From the NCBI GenBank assembly GCA_023955335.1, contig JAGSGF010000006.1:1-64000 (forward strand): a stretch of 64,000 nucleotides of DNA, read 5' to 3'. The notes beneath the pieces were generated by a model. It had not been told where the DNA came from. It saw only the letters and a list, made by a program, of their open reading frames with translations, and did not search any database. Below, one piece after another: positions 25,906 through 36,470 of this stretch. A program made the position numbers and the translations under genes. Origin of the DNA: Yoonia sp. Lineage in GTDB: Bacteria; Pseudomonadota; Alphaproteobacteria; Rhodobacterales; Rhodobacteraceae. The number at the start of each line of letters is the position of its first letter. Position 1 is the stretch's first letter.

Positions 25906-26120
25906 ACCCCTCGCCTACAACAGACAGGTTGGACGTGCACGTAAAGGGGGTACTCTCAGGATTATTGGCACTATCGTTGGGCTACAAACACAAAAATGGC
26001 CTGAGTACGGATACTCAAGCCGCTGATAGTATTAGCGAATTAGTGTTTGTTGCGGCAGTGCGCAACCGCCGTAGCCTACCAAACATTCGCTACAACGTTT
26101 GATTTGCCGTTCAAAAATAA

Positions 26121-26173
26121 GGAAACTGGACGTTTCCCTCTATTGTCGTTTACGAACGGCAGGAGCCGTTCGT
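26121..26173. other. two adjacent hairpins downstream of proB
   Basis: GGAAAC/GTTTCC (26121-26137, loop TGGAC) and ACGAACGGC/GCCGTTCGT (26152-26173, loop AGGA, 9 bp perfect). They lie between the recombinase remnant and the proB stop, about 160-210 bases past proB in its direction of transcription. No clear T-run follows on either strand, so they are not confident terminators. Confidence 0.45.
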
Positions 26174-26333
26174 CATTTCGAAGCGGTCGTGATCGTTTGA
26201 TTCTTCCGACGGCTGCGGTGAGCCCACTTTGACCGATTCTGTAGCTCCCACGAATGTCCGGTTTTGGAATGCGCACGCAGGAAGTCAGGGGATACTGAGC
26301 AATGTCTTACCTAACGCGCAGCCCCTTGGGTGC

Positions 26334-27494
26334 TCACAATGGTATCACAAGTTTTTGGTCGTCCTCAGGTGCATCATGGGGAAGGTGCTGTTCTTCTAGA
26401 ACCAGAATGTTTTCTGCGCCAATTACGTTGCTTTTGGTCTTATAGCCAATAACGTCCTCAACAGGCATATCGAGGTTTCGGGCCAGAAGCATGGTTTCTT
26501 CAGACGAAAAGTTCGTCAGACCTCGGACAACTTCCTCACCATCTTCATTATACACGTGCAGCACGTCGCCTTTGGTGAAATCGCCCTGAATCGAAATTAC
26601 GTCGCTAATGCTAATGCCGCAGTCGCCTGCCGTCACAGCGACAGACACTTCGTTTGACACGACAAGAGTTCCTGAAACCTGCAACCTGTTGCTGAGCCAT
26701 ATCTTAAGTGGCGACTGCGTCACGCCTGTTGCCAGACATCGCGTATAGCGCCGTTCGTTCTTCAGAATAGAAGACAGCGGGCGTTCGATGATCCCTTCGG
26801 CAATAATCGTTTCACAGCCCGCGTTTTGGGCCATGTTTGCTGCTTGCATCTTTGTTAGCATTCCGCCGCTGCCCAAAGCGCTGATGCCAGTGGTGGATTC
26901 AAGATGCTCGCTGACGTCTTCAATTTCAGAAATGAAGACAGCGTCAGGATCTGATGGATCGCGGTCATACAGACCTTCGACGCTAGTCAGAATGATCAAC
27001 AGATCAGCTTGTACCATCTGCGCGACTTTGGCGGACAAGCGATCATTATCGCCGACCCGTAGGTCGCGCGTTGCCACCGAATCGTTTTCATTTACGATGG
27101 GCAAAATGTCGTTTTCGAACAATCTTATCATTGTGTTTTTGATGTTCAAAAAACGCCGACGGTCTTCCATATCTTCGACTACAACAAGCATCTGTGCGAC
27201 GTCCATTCCATGTTCGGATGCCATCTGGCGATAGGCATTCATGAGCAAGGGTTGGCCGCAAGCCGCTGCTGCTTGCCTGTCTAAAATACCGGCATCTTCA
27301 GGGCGCTTTCCGACCATGTTCAACCCAAGTGCGACGGACCCAGATGACGTCAAAATGATGTCGTGACCTTCTGATTGTAGCTGCGCAAGATCGCTCATTA
27401 GACCGTTCATGAAGGCATAACGAAGTGTTAGTTTTTCACTGTTTTCCAGAAGGCTCGACCCGATCTTGACAACGATTTTCTTCTTCTTCGACAT
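26334..27494 (-). CDS. proB: glutamate 5-kinase
   Basis: 386 residues; ATP-dependent phosphorylation of glutamate, first step of proline synthesis, cytosolic. The amino-acid kinase domain (about 6-255) shows VVKIGSSLLENSE, TSSGSVALGLNM, VNENDSVATRD, GDNDRLSAKVAQMVQADLLIILTSVEGLYDRDP and ALGSGGMLTKMQAANMAQNAG. A C-terminal PUA domain (about 285-360) is present, as in many bacterial ProB proteins. It is divergently oriented from proC, 273 bases away. The nearby proA is interrupted, so this proline locus may be a partly decayed second set. Confidence 0.93.
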   Translation of the reverse strand: MSKKKKIVVKIGSSLLENSEKLTLRYAFMNGLMSDLAQLQSEGHDIILTSSGSVALGLNMVGKRPEDAGILDRQAAAACGQPLLMNAYRQMASEHGMDVAQMLVVVEDMEDRRRFLNIKNTMIRLFENDILPIVNENDSVATRDLRVGDNDRLSAKVAQMVQADLLIILTSVEGLYDRDPSDPDAVFISEIEDVSEHLESTTGISALGSGGMLTKMQAANMAQNAGCETIIAEGIIERPLSSILKNERRYTRCLATGVTQSPLKIWLSNRLQVSGTLVVSNEVSVAVTAGDCGISISDVISIQGDFTKGDVLHVYNEDGEEVVRGLTNFSSEETMLLARNLDMPVEDVIGYKTKSNVIGAENILVLEEQHLPHDAPEDDQKLVIPL

Positions 27495-27767
27495 ATGTTT
27501 CTCCGATATCTTATTGTTATTATTCGAAAATATAGTATCAGTTTGCTAAACCTTACGTTGACCTGTAGCACTGCATCATCCAACGATTCGCCGGTGTATA
27601 ACACGCAACCTACTCGTGATTACAATGAGGCTGATACTGCGCGAGCCTCAATGGCCAGTGCAAATTCACCACGGCGACGAAAGCAAAATTCCAGACGACC
27701 GTGCATCTGTTTGATGCGATGCAGTTCCTTTTCTGCATGGGACGTTCTGCGACTATCGGAGACCGAA

Positions 27768-28547
27768 ATGAACATACTTTTGATCGGATGTGGCAAGATG
27801 GGTGGAGCTATGTTGCGCCAATGGGTTGGCAACGATGGCAACCGCTTTACCGTCGCTGATCCAGCGGTTTCAGACCTTCCTGAAGGTGTGAGGCATGTTT
27901 CAAAAGCGACAGAATTAACTGCTGCGGAATTCGACGTTGTTATGATTGCGATCAAGCCACAAATGATCGCGGCCATTCTCCCAGACTATGCTCATTCTTT
28001 AAAGCCGGACGGGTGTTTTGCATCCATTGCCGCTGGGTGCAGCATCGACACAATTGCCCGAATCGTTGGGAAAAAGGCAATCGTTCGGGTAATGCCGAAT
28101 TTAGCCGCGATGGTCGGGCTTGGGGTGTCAGGGCTGTATGCAAATGACAATTGCACAGACCAGAAAACAGCCTACGTCACGGCCCTCATCGCCGAGACGG
28201 GCACTTGTATTCAGTTGTCCAGTGAAGATGACATCGACCGCCTGACCGCTGTTAGCGGCAGCGGCCCTGGTTACATTTTTGAGGTAATGCGCAGTTATGT
28301 GGAAGCCGCCAAGTCCATAGGATTTGATGACGAAACCGCGCGGACGTTGGTGATGGACACAATTACAGGCACGGTTGAAACGGCACGCCAGTCGCCTGAA
28401 ACTTTGGAAGAGTTGCGTGATTCCGTGACTAGTAAGAACGGCACGACGCAAGCAGGGTTGGCGGAATTGATGCGCGATGGCGCGCTTGACGTCTTGCTCC
28501 AAAAGACCGTTCAGGCAGCCTGTAACCGTGCAGCCGAACTTAAGTAA
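27768..28547 (+). CDS. proC: pyrroline-5-carboxylate reductase
   Basis: 259 residues. The start MNILLIGCGKMGGAM is chosen because CGGAG lies ten bases upstream and the Rossmann motif follows directly; the frame stays open to 27495 but encodes no family sequence there. Landmarks are AIKPQMIAAILPDY near 65, RVMPNLAAMVGLGVSGLYAN near 110 and the P5C reductase signature near 160-230 (TAVSGSGPGYIFEVMRSYVEAAKSIGFD, and SKNGTTQAGLAEL). It makes proline from pyrroline-5-carboxylate with NAD(P)H. It is followed after 34 bases by the interrupted proA, evidently one transcript. Confidence 0.93.
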   Translation: MNILLIGCGKMGGAMLRQWVGNDGNRFTVADPAVSDLPEGVRHVSKATELTAAEFDVVMIAIKPQMIAAILPDYAHSLKPDGCFASIAAGCSIDTIARIVGKKAIVRVMPNLAAMVGLGVSGLYANDNCTDQKTAYVTALIAETGTCIQLSSEDDIDRLTAVSGSGPGYIFEVMRSYVEAAKSIGFDDETARTLVMDTITGTVETARQSPETLEELRDSVTSKNGTTQAGLAELMRDGALDVLLQKTVQAACNRAAELK

Positions 28548-28581
28548 CACAAGCATGTCGCCCTACCTTTAGGAATACAAA

Positions 28582-29868
28582 ATGAACACTGAGAATACGC
28601 AATCAATCGATGATAACTTGGACGTCAGCGCTGTTATTTTGGCAATGGGACAGCGCGCTAAAGCCGCTGCACCTACTCTTGCTATGGCCACGAGCGTGCA
28701 GCGTAATCTTGCATTGAAAGAGGCCGCGCTTGCCCTGCGATCCCGTGCGTCTGAAATCTTGGTCGCCAATACGCGCGATCTTGTAGGTGTCTGTGACGCA
28801 GGAAAGGATGACGCATTCATGGACCGGCTAACCCTCACGTAAGACCGGATCGCTGATATGGCAGATGCCCTAGATGCGATTGCCAGTCAAGACGACCCTT
28901 TGGGCAAGGTTCTTGCATCGTTTCATCGCCCGAACGGGTTAGATATTGAACGGATCAGCGTACCCATCGGTGTCATCGCTATGATTTACGAGTCGCGCCC
29001 CAACGTGGGTTCGGATGCAGGCGGGCTTTGCATCAAATCCGGCAACGCGGTGATCTTACGCAGTGGGTCTGAGAGCTTACACTCTTCGCGCGTCATTGTT
29101 GCCTGTCTGGCGATGGGTCTGCTAGCCGCTGGTCTGCCCGAAGATGCTGTGCAGCTTGTCGACACGCGGGACAGAGAAGCCGTCAAGTTGCTGCTGCATA
29201 GCACGGATTGCATTGATCTCGTCATCCCCCGTGGCGGTCGTGGGTTGGTATCTCTGGTCCAAAAAGAAGCGCGTGTTCCCACGCTGCTACATCTGGATGG
29301 CAACAACCACACCTATGTTCACGAAAGTGCCGATATCGAAAAGGCCGTCGGGATTATTCAGAACGCAAAGATGCGCCGGACGGGCATCTGCGGTGCAACC
29401 GAATGTGTCGTGATCGATCGCGAGATCGCCGAACATATCTTACCACGCATCGTAAAAGCGCTGGAGGGATGCGAACTTCGCGGCGATGCACAGGCACAGA
29501 CCATTGTACCTGAGATGATCGCCGCTACTGATACTGATTGGGACACGGAATATCTGAGCAGCATTCTTTCGGTTAAGATCGTCGATGGATTGCAACAGTG
29601 CATCGCGTTCGTGCAGGCGCACTCGTCAGGGCACACAGACGCCATCATTGCCGAAGATATTGAAGCCGCGAAATCATTCATGAACGCAATTGACTCTGCC
29701 GTGGTGATGCACAACGCGTCCACCCAGTTTTCGGACGGCGGGGAGTTCGGCATGGGGGCTGAGATCGGCATTGCGACTGGGAAGATGCATGCACGTGGGC
29801 CAGTCGGTGCCGAGCAACTTACTAGCTTCAAATACTTCGTTCACGGGTCCGGTCAACAACGGCCCTGA
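28582..29868 (+). pseudogene. proA: glutamate-5-semialdehyde dehydrogenase interrupted by an in-frame stop
   Basis: All 429 codons of a full-length ProA lie in one frame, but codon 87 is TAA (28840-28842): DRLTLT[14 protein letters not shown], where the family reads straight through. The rest is well preserved: [51 protein letters not shown] and the active-site Cys in [11 protein letters not shown], to the C-terminal [23 protein letters not shown] restart at ATG 28858 would give 336 residues lacking the N-terminal part of the NADP domain. A single recent nonsense mutation is the simplest reading; a base-call error cannot be excluded. Confidence 0.85.
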
Positions 29869-29969
29869 CGCAACTCTTCAAATAAAGTCAACAATGGGTT
29901 GCCCAGTCCTCGTGGATCCGAAAGCCCGCCACCTCGCCATTAAATATAAGCGCATCCGAAAGTACCTTT

Positions 29970-30452
29970 ATGACAAACAGTTCCCAGTACGACCAGCTTG
30001 ACGACCTCGATCGAATGATACTAGTTGAGCTTTGCTTGGACGGTCGTAAGAGTGTAACCAAATTGGCCGAGAAGTTGGGGATTTCGACAACATCGTGCAG
30101 CGTCAGAGTTCGAAGGCTTGTCAGCGAAAGGGTCATCGTTGGATTTCGCGCTCTTCTCGATCCCAAAAAAATGGATCAGTGCCATGTGGCATTTGTAGAA
30201 ATCAAACTTGAAGACACCACTGAAGCGGCCCTTATAGCATTTGATGAGGCCGTTGGAAGCGTGCCCGAGTTGGAGCAATGTCACTTGATAGCTGGATCGT
30301 TTGACTATCTCCTAAAGGTGCGGACAAAAGACATGCAAGCCTATCGCCAAGTTCTTGTCGAATCCATATCTGAACTGCCACATGTCGCGAGCGTGTCCAC
30401 GTACTTGTCTATGGACACGGTAAAGGAAATTGATCTTATTCCAGCTCTCTAA
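29970..30452 (+). CDS. Lrp/AsnC family transcriptional regulator
   Basis: 160 residues. N-terminal HTH LDDLDRMILVELCLDGRKSVTKLAEKLGISTTSCSVRVRRLVSERVIVGFRALLDPKK (about 10-68), then a RAM domain with VPELEQCHLIAGSFDYLLKVRTKDMQAYRQVL (about 103-132). It lies 101 bases after proA in the same orientation, so it may sense proline or glutamate and control this locus. That link is by position only. It is distinct in sequence from the other Lrp protein at 23.6-24.1 kb. Confidence 0.9.
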   Translation: MTNSSQYDQLDDLDRMILVELCLDGRKSVTKLAEKLGISTTSCSVRVRRLVSERVIVGFRALLDPKKMDQCHVAFVEIKLEDTTEAALIAFDEAVGSVPELEQCHLIAGSFDYLLKVRTKDMQAYRQVLVESISELPHVASVSTYLSMDTVKEIDLIPAL

Positions 30453-30523
30453 AGCGGTCATTGGTATAAGTGCAGCGAATTCACACTTTGTCCCGCAAAG
30501 CGGACTTAGGGTCGATCCGAGGG

Positions 30524-30754
30524 TCAAACCCCAATCCACCATTTCTCGCGGTTGCAAAAGACGAAGCCTGCCCCAAACATGAATACGATCAGGATCATGC
30601 CCGATATCACGGGAACGCCGGCCCAAAGGCCTGCATACCAAGACCAAAATGAGAGCGAATTGAGCAGCAAGTAGCCGCCGCCAATCATTATGACGCGCCC
30701 AAGCAAAAAGCTTGACTCGCCACCGTTTGCGGCGCCTGCACCGCGTCTAACCAT
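30524..30754 (-). CDS. small membrane protein, unknown function
   Basis: 76 residues with two hydrophobic helices (about 20-38 and 45-65) and a basic N-terminus MVRRGAGAANGGESS. It begins nine bases after the ftsK stop in the same direction, so it is probably co-transcribed. I do not recognise a family. The C-terminal FGAGFVFCNREKWWIG is rich in aromatics at the membrane boundary. Confidence 0.6.
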   Translation of the reverse strand: MVRRGAGAANGGESSFLLGRVIMIGGGYLLLNSLSFWSWYAGLWAGVPVISGMILIVFMFGAGFVFCNREKWWIGV

Positions 30755-30763
30755 CGTCTGTCC

Positions 30764-33754
30764 TTAGTGGTGCTGTTCGGGCACGAGGATTTCGCGTTTG
30801 CCGACGTGGTTGGCCGACGAAACAACGCCTTCATCTTCCATCTGCTCCACCAGCTTCGCCGCCTTGTTATACCCGATCGCAAGCTTGCGCTGGATGTAGG
30901 ACGTGGAACATTTCCGGTCTTTGATCACGATGGCAACGGCAGTGTCATACAGCGCGTTTTCCGTGTCGGACCCGTCGCCCAAACCAAGCACCTGATCGAT
31001 GCTGGAACTTGCGCCATCCGCCGGGCCTTCGACAACACCGGACATATATTCTGGCGGCCCGTATCCTTTCAGGAAGTTGACGATTTCTTCGACTTCTTCA
31101 TCGCTACAAAACGGCCCGTGAATACGGCTAATCTTACCACCACCCGCCATGTAAAGCATGTCACCCATGCCAAGCAGTTGTTCCGCGCCCATTTCACCAA
31201 GAATCGTGCGGCTGTCAATTTTCGACGTCACTTGGAACGATATCCGTGTGGGGAAGTTGGCTTTGATCGTGCCTGTAATAACGTCCACCGACGGACGCTG
31301 CGTCGCCATGATCAGGTGGATACCCGATGCACGCGCCATCTGCGCGAGGCGCTGAATACAGGCTTCGATTTCCTTGCCTGCAACCATCATCAGGTCGGCC
31401 ATCTCGTCGACGACAACAACGATATACGGCAGAACTTCTGGTGAGAACTCTTCCGTCTCGAACACAGGCTCGCCGGTTTCGTCGTCAAAGCCGGTCTGCA
31501 CAGTGCGGCTGAACATCTCTTGCTTTTTGAGCGCTTCTTTGACGCGTCCGTTGTAGCCATCAATGTTCCGCACGCCCATTTTGGACATCTTGCGGTAACG
31601 CTCTTCCATCTCGCCCACGACCCATTTCAGGGCCACAACTGCTTTTTTAGGGTCTGTTACGACAGGGGACAGCAGGTGCGGAATACCGTCGTAAACCGAC
31701 AATTCCAGCATCTTAGGATCGATCATGATCATGCGGCATTCTTCTGGCGTCAGCTTATACAGCAACGACAGGATCATCGTGTTGATGGCCACGGATTTCC
31801 CCGAGCCAGTTGTACCAGCGATCAGCAAATGCGGCATCTTTGCAAGGTTTGCGATGATCGGCTGACCACCGATATCTTTCCCAAGCGCCAACGGTAACTT
31901 CATGTTGCTATCGCCAAAGTCACGCGCTGCAATCATCTCGCGCAGCACAACCATCTCGCGTTTTTCATTTGGCAATTCGATCCCGATAACCGACCGACCG
32001 GGCACAGTTGATACACGTGCGGACAGCGCCGACATTGACCGCGCGATATCGTCGGCAAGGCCGATGACGCGGCTGGCTTTCAATCCGGGCGCAGGTTCAA
32101 GTTCGTACATTGTCACAACAGGACCGGGCCGCACGGATACGATCTCGCCTTTGACGCCATAGTCATCAAGCACGCTTTCCAACATGCGTGCGTTTTCTTC
32201 TAGCGCCTCGTCGGGCAGATGATGCCGTTCAACGACCGATGGGCTGGCCAACAGCGACAGCGGCGGCATTTCATAGTCCGCGTATTTGTCTTCAAATTGC
32301 AGCGCTGGCTGCATTTCTTCCAATGCCTGCTTGGATGGGACCACCGACCGTTTCAGCGCGTACTGAACGACCTTTTTCGGCTCTGGCGTTGGCACCGCTA
32401 CACGCGCGACAGGAGTGGGATCAGCGATCGGCGCTTCGACCACAGGCGCAGGTGCACGGTGCAGGATTGCCTTAGGTGCAATCGTCGGCGCAGCGGGTGC
32501 CGCAAAGATATTTTTCTCTTCGATTTCGGTCAACTCTGCCATGTCTTCGATTGATTCTGGCGTGTTGCGCACGTCGAGCAGCAGCGGTCGCGGCCCTTTG
32601 CCAGCGGTCAGCTTTGGCTCCACGCGCAGGCCGCCAATTATGACAGGCGCTTCGGGTGCTTTGCGATTACGGATCGCATCGGTGATCCGCGCTTTGACGC
32701 GTTCACCATCAACGGGGGCCGCATCAGCAACTTCGCGTTGTGCCACAAGCTCGGGCTCCGGCATCGGGTCGTTGCGCTTCAACAAACCAGACAGAAAGCC
32801 GCCCGATGGCGGCACAGGCGCAGGTGCCGCCACGACGGCTGGTGCCGCCGCAAAAGCGGGCGCGGTCAGAGGTGGCATTTTGCGCCCCGATGGGTCGGCC
32901 ATTGGCGCAAGTTTCGTGGGCATCGCAGGGTTGGCGCGGACAACGGCAGCAGCGCGTGCTTTCAGCTCTGGCTGAGGAATGAGACGGCGCGCCTCTTCTT
33001 CCTCTGCAGCAGACCGCACAAGCGCCTCACGAGACATGCGGGATTGTTCGCGTTTTACAGCAATAGTGGCTAGTCCACCTTGGGCTGCTTTCGTCGACAC
33101 GGCGGCGGTCTTGCCCACCATGCGCAGGATCGTGGCGTAGGTCATGATCACGCCCAGCAGCAGCCAGCGCCCACCAATACGCAATTCAGCACGGGTAAAG
33201 CCCAGCACGAATGCCATCATTGCCAACAGCGCCACAAAGGTCACGAGACTAAACAGCTTCACGGCAAGACCAGCGCCAAACGGCAACACCGTTAGCACAA
33301 CGGCCAGCACGGTATCCCCGAACATGCCACCCATACCAAAGTTTGGCGGCCAAGCGGGGCTTGGTGAAAGTGTCACCGCATAAATCGACGCCATGGCAAT
33401 CGCGATCGGTGCAAAGATGAGGCGTCCAGTTGCACGTTCTTCACCGTAGTGGGCTGCAAAACGCGCGCCCCACGTCAGCAAGATCAGTGGCATCGCCCAG
33501 ATGCCCACGCCAGCGACCATCATCAAAGGTGCGGCTGTGGATGCCCCGAAACGGCCCAACCAGTTTTGGACAGGCGCGTCAGTGGCAGAAATCCAACTGG
33601 GGTCTTCGGCGGTGTAGCTTCCAACCATTATGGCCATCAGCACGCCGACCGCGATCAGCAAAAATCCGAACAATTCCTTGCCGCGTTTTTCAATCGCTGC
33701 CTGTGTGGTGCTGTCCAAAAGTGGATCGCGTCCGCGGGATTGGTAAGATGCCAT
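30764..33754 (-). CDS. ftsK: DNA translocase FtsK
   Basis: 996 residues from [10 protein letters not shown], preceded by GAGGAATTTAAGC; nine further upstream codons are rejected. The N-terminal membrane part (about 20-200) has about four helices, followed by a proline/alanine-rich linker (about 250-500). The motor (about 530-900) has the Walker A motif [13 protein letters not shown], Walker [13 protein letters not shown] and [22 protein letters not shown]. The C-terminal gamma winged helix (about 925-990) contains [26 protein letters not shown], which reads KOPS motifs. It moves chromosome ends through the closing septum and activates XerCD at dif. Confidence 0.95.
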   Translation of the reverse strand: MASYQSRGRDPLLDSTTQAAIEKRGKELFGFLLIAVGVLMAIMVGSYTAEDPSWISATDAPVQNWLGRFGASTAAPLMMVAGVGIWAMPLILLTWGARFAAHYGEERATGRLIFAPIAIAMASIYAVTLSPSPAWPPNFGMGGMFGDTVLAVVLTVLPFGAGLAVKLFSLVTFVALLAMMAFVLGFTRAELRIGGRWLLLGVIMTYATILRMVGKTAAVSTKAAQGGLATIAVKREQSRMSREALVRSAAEEEEARRLIPQPELKARAAAVVRANPAMPTKLAPMADPSGRKMPPLTAPAFAAAPAVVAAPAPVPPSGGFLSGLLKRNDPMPEPELVAQREVADAAPVDGERVKARITDAIRNRKAPEAPVIIGGLRVEPKLTAGKGPRPLLLDVRNTPESIEDMAELTEIEEKNIFAAPAAPTIAPKAILHRAPAPVVEAPIADPTPVARVAVPTPEPKKVVQYALKRSVVPSKQALEEMQPALQFEDKYADYEMPPLSLLASPSVVERHHLPDEALEENARMLESVLDDYGVKGEIVSVRPGPVVTMYELEPAPGLKASRVIGLADDIARSMSALSARVSTVPGRSVIGIELPNEKREMVVLREMIAARDFGDSNMKLPLALGKDIGGQPIIANLAKMPHLLIAGTTGSGKSVAINTMILSLLYKLTPEECRMIMIDPKMLELSVYDGIPHLLSPVVTDPKKAVVALKWVVGEMEERYRKMSKMGVRNIDGYNGRVKEALKKQEMFSRTVQTGFDDETGEPVFETEEFSPEVLPYIVVVVDEMADLMMVAGKEIEACIQRLAQMARASGIHLIMATQRPSVDVITGTIKANFPTRISFQVTSKIDSRTILGEMGAEQLLGMGDMLYMAGGGKISRIHGPFCSDEEVEEIVNFLKGYGPPEYMSGVVEGPADGASSSIDQVLGLGDGSDTENALYDTAVAIVIKDRKCSTSYIQRKLAIGYNKAAKLVEQMEDEGVVSSANHVGKREILVPEQHH

Positions 33755-33765
33755 GCTTAAATTCC

Positions 33766-34944
33766 TCAGCCGTAAAGACAATCGCGGATCAGGGTGAGCC
33801 CGCGCTGCAATTCTTGTGTTGGGGCGACCATGGCCACCCGAATAAATGTGTCACCGGGATTGAACCCGTCGACGTCACGGCTCAGATAAGCGCCCGGAAG
33901 GGTCCGTACACCTGTCTGTTGCCAAAGCTTGACCGCCGCCGCTTCGCCATCGTCCACAGGTAGCCAAAGGAAGAAACCGGCTTGCGGGGACTGATAGCCG
34001 TCGATGTGGCCCAGCGTGTCGTCTGCAATCTTGTATTTCTGTTGATAAAGTTTCCGGTTTTCCACAACGTGTTCGTCGTCGGCCCATGTCGCAGCAGCGA
34101 CGGCTTGCAGCGGACCTGGAAGCGGCGCACCCGCGTAAGCCCGCAAAGCAAGGATACGTGCAATACTTTTGGGCCCACCTGCACAAAAGCCAGACCGCAG
34201 GCCCGGCATGTTCGACCGCTTGGACAGCGAATGGAAAATCACAACCCGTTCAGGGTCTGCACCCATATCGCGTGCCACTTGCAACGCCCCGACAGGGGGT
34301 GTGTCGCGGTAAATCTCGGCGTAGCATTCGTCAGCGAAAATCTGGAAATCATGCTTTACGGCCAGCCGAATTAGGGCTTCCCAATACGCGCGGTCGGCGA
34401 CAGCACCCTGCGGATTTGCAGGCGAACAAATGTACGCAATCGCCGTCCGGTCAAGGATGTCTTCGGGCAGTCCGGCAAAATCCGGCAGGTTTCCGGTGGC
34501 AGGCGTTGCAGGCACATAGACAGGGTCGGCGTTTACCGACAGGGCCGCAACGGCATAGACTTGATAGAATGGATTGGGCGTCAAGATCACAGGCTTTTGC
34601 CCGTTCTTGGTTTCAGGACACAGCGCCATAGCGGCGTTATACAGCCCTTCCCGCGTTCCGTTCAGAGCTAGAATTTCGGTGGCAGGTACCGTGATGTCAT
34701 AGCGGCGGTTCAAATAACCACTGATCGCAGACAGCAAATCGTCGGTGCCATTGTTGTTTGGATACTGGCCGAGGCTGGACAAATTAGCGGCCAAAACGTC
34801 ACCCACGAATGAGGGAAACGCATGGCGGGGCTCGCCAATCGTCATATTGATCACGTCCGTGGCGTTTGTCGGCACATCCAAAAGGGCGCGCAAACGGGGC
34901 CAAGTCGCAACCGGGAGGTTCGAGAACCGCTCGGGAAAAATCAT
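33766..34944 (-). CDS. class I/II PLP aminotransferase (DapC-like)
   Basis: 392 residues. The fold-type I features are [26 protein letters not shown] near 60-85, [29 protein letters not shown] near 168, [10 protein letters not shown] near 205 and the PLP Lys in [16 protein letters not shown] near 240. Together with dapD and dapE elsewhere in the window, succinyldiaminopimelate aminotransferase (DapC) is the likely role, converting N-succinyl-2-amino-6-ketopimelate with glutamate. Other aminotransferases of the group cannot be excluded. It lies 11 bases upstream of ftsK, same direction. Confidence 0.85.
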   Translation of the reverse strand: MIFPERFSNLPVATWPRLRALLDVPTNATDVINMTIGEPRHAFPSFVGDVLAANLSSLGQYPNNNGTDDLLSAISGYLNRRYDITVPATEILALNGTREGLYNAAMALCPETKNGQKPVILTPNPFYQVYAVAALSVNADPVYVPATPATGNLPDFAGLPEDILDRTAIAYICSPANPQGAVADRAYWEALIRLAVKHDFQIFADECYAEIYRDTPPVGALQVARDMGADPERVVIFHSLSKRSNMPGLRSGFCAGGPKSIARILALRAYAGAPLPGPLQAVAAATWADDEHVVENRKLYQQKYKIADDTLGHIDGYQSPQAGFFLWLPVDDGEAAAVKLWQQTGVRTLPGAYLSRDVDGFNPGDTFIRVAMVAPTQELQRGLTLIRDCLYG

Positions 34945-35062
34945 AACTGCCTCAACTTACGGGATCATTTCGCCCCGCTTTGTTTTAAACTAGCCCGAGG
35001 CGGGCGGTGCTGTCCAGAAAATGAAGCAAGATAAACGGTGATGCGTGACCCAATTGTGGCAT

Positions 35063-36391
35063 TTAGGCCAGCGCAGCGGTCATACTGACCCCAAGCCGCA
35101 GCAGTTTCGCCTCTGATCCGGCGGGCCCATTAAGCATTATGCCGCACGACGGCACCGGCGTCGGGATGGTCAGCGATGCCAAGCCCATCAGATTGCCAAT
35201 GCGCGTATTTCGCAGTGTCAGCAGGTTTTCGACGCGGTAATAATCCGGATCGCTGTCCAAACGCGCAAGGTTCGGGGGCAAGATCGGTGCTGTTGGGCAG
35301 ATCACGGCGTCAAAGCCAGCAGTCGCGCGGGCATAGGTTTCACGGATTTCGCGTAACTTAATCCAATGCCCCACATAATCAGCCGCCAGCACATCGCGCC
35401 CCGCCCTAACCCGTTCAAGGATTTGCGGGAACATCTTTTCTGGCGCCGCCTCCACAAGGTCCTTCCAGCAACCATAAGCATCCGCGCAAAACAGCGGCCC
35501 AGCCATCGCAAAGGCGTCGTGTAAGTCGGGGATTTCGATATGCGCGACAATGCCGCCTGCCGCTTTGATCCGATCCACAGCTGCGTTGAACCCGTCACGA
35601 GGCGCGTCGCGTAGATCGTCCATCGCAATCGTGTCGAGAATAGCAAAGCGACGACCCCGAAGCGAGATACCCGTCATGTCCGCGGGCTTTGTGCCTTCGA
35701 GTGCTGCAAGCATCAGACCCGCATCTTCGACGGATCGGCAAAGCGGCCCGATGGTATCAAACGTCAAACACAGCGGGACAACGCCGTTCAGGGTGATCCG
35801 ACCATGGGTTGTTTTCAGGCCAACCAGATCGTTCCAAGCTGACGGAATACGGACCGAGCCGCCTGTATCTGACCCGACTGCGGCTGCTGCAAGGCCGAAC
35901 GCGACAGAAGCAGCAGCGCCAGAACTGGATCCACCCGGCACCGCGTCTGCGTCATTCACGCAAGGCGGCGTTTCCATCTGGGGGTTATAGCCCAACCCGC
36001 TGAATGCAATTTCCGACAGGTGCGTTTTTCCAAGGCAAACCAGCCCCGCAGCAGTGCCCGCCACCAATACGTCCGCGTCAGTATCAGGCACACGTCCGTC
36101 CATCAGCCGCGTACCGGCTTGGGTCGTAATGCCTGCGCTGTCGATCAGGTCTTTCCAAGACACAGGCACACCGTCGAGCGGGCTGCGCCGCTGGCCCGAT
36201 TTTGCACGAATACCGGATGCTTTCGCCTCAGCCCGCGCACGGTCGTGGGTCACGACGGTATAAATTCGGTGGCTGAGGGAGTGTGCATCAATGGCCTTTA
36301 GATAGGTTTCGGTCAGATCAACGGGGTTAATATTCCCCGCGCCGATACCTCGCCCCAAATCCGCTGCCGTCATCCAAAGCCAGTCTTGCAT
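35063..36391 (-). CDS. amidase signature family protein
   Basis: 443 residues from MQDWLWMTAADLG, with AAAGGGA before the ATG; a frame extending 57 codons further reads into the divergent monooxygenase region and is rejected. The triad is Lys in GVPVSWKDLIDSAGI (about 80), Ser in PGGSSSGAAASVAFG (about 151-165) and the cis-Ser in GSDTGGSVRIPSAWNDLVGLKTTHG (about 172-196). A C-terminal amidase region follows. The substrate is unknown. It is separate in sequence and context from the TRAP-linked amidase at 15.1 kb. Confidence 0.9.
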   Translation of the reverse strand: MQDWLWMTAADLGRGIGAGNINPVDLTETYLKAIDAHSLSHRIYTVVTHDRARAEAKASGIRAKSGQRRSPLDGVPVSWKDLIDSAGITTQAGTRLMDGRVPDTDADVLVAGTAAGLVCLGKTHLSEIAFSGLGYNPQMETPPCVNDADAVPGGSSSGAAASVAFGLAAAAVGSDTGGSVRIPSAWNDLVGLKTTHGRITLNGVVPLCLTFDTIGPLCRSVEDAGLMLAALEGTKPADMTGISLRGRRFAILDTIAMDDLRDAPRDGFNAAVDRIKAAGGIVAHIEIPDLHDAFAMAGPLFCADAYGCWKDLVEAAPEKMFPQILERVRAGRDVLAADYVGHWIKLREIRETYARATAGFDAVICPTAPILPPNLARLDSDPDYYRVENLLTLRNTRIGNLMGLASLTIPTPVPSCGIMLNGPAGSEAKLLRLGVSMTAALA

Positions 36392-36470
36392 CGTCGTCCC
36401 TTTCGTTTTGTCCACGCTAGCGACACCGCAGCGCATGGACAATCCCACGTCGCTGCCCATATTGCGGTAT

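Larger units (their letters stand above)
24349..26102 (+). pseudogene. large serine recombinase C-terminal remnant, split by an IS256-family element
   Basis: The left part (24349-24502) encodes GIHPKMAMIYRVKVSVLINRLSD, a TAA at 24442-24444, then EAKEALRALIERIEL. The right part (25906-26102) encodes HPSPTTDRLDVHVKGVLSGLLALSLG and about 35 further residues to a TGA. Removing the element and one copy of its 8-bp target duplication joins ATC GAA CTT to CAC CCC in frame. That restores the RALIERIEL-HP...LDVHVKGVLSGLLAL ending of recombinase/resolvase-type site-specific recombinases. The N-terminal catalytic domain is not found upstream. The gene was therefore already a fragment, or became one, and carries a nonsense codon independent of the insertion. 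Confidence 0.75.
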
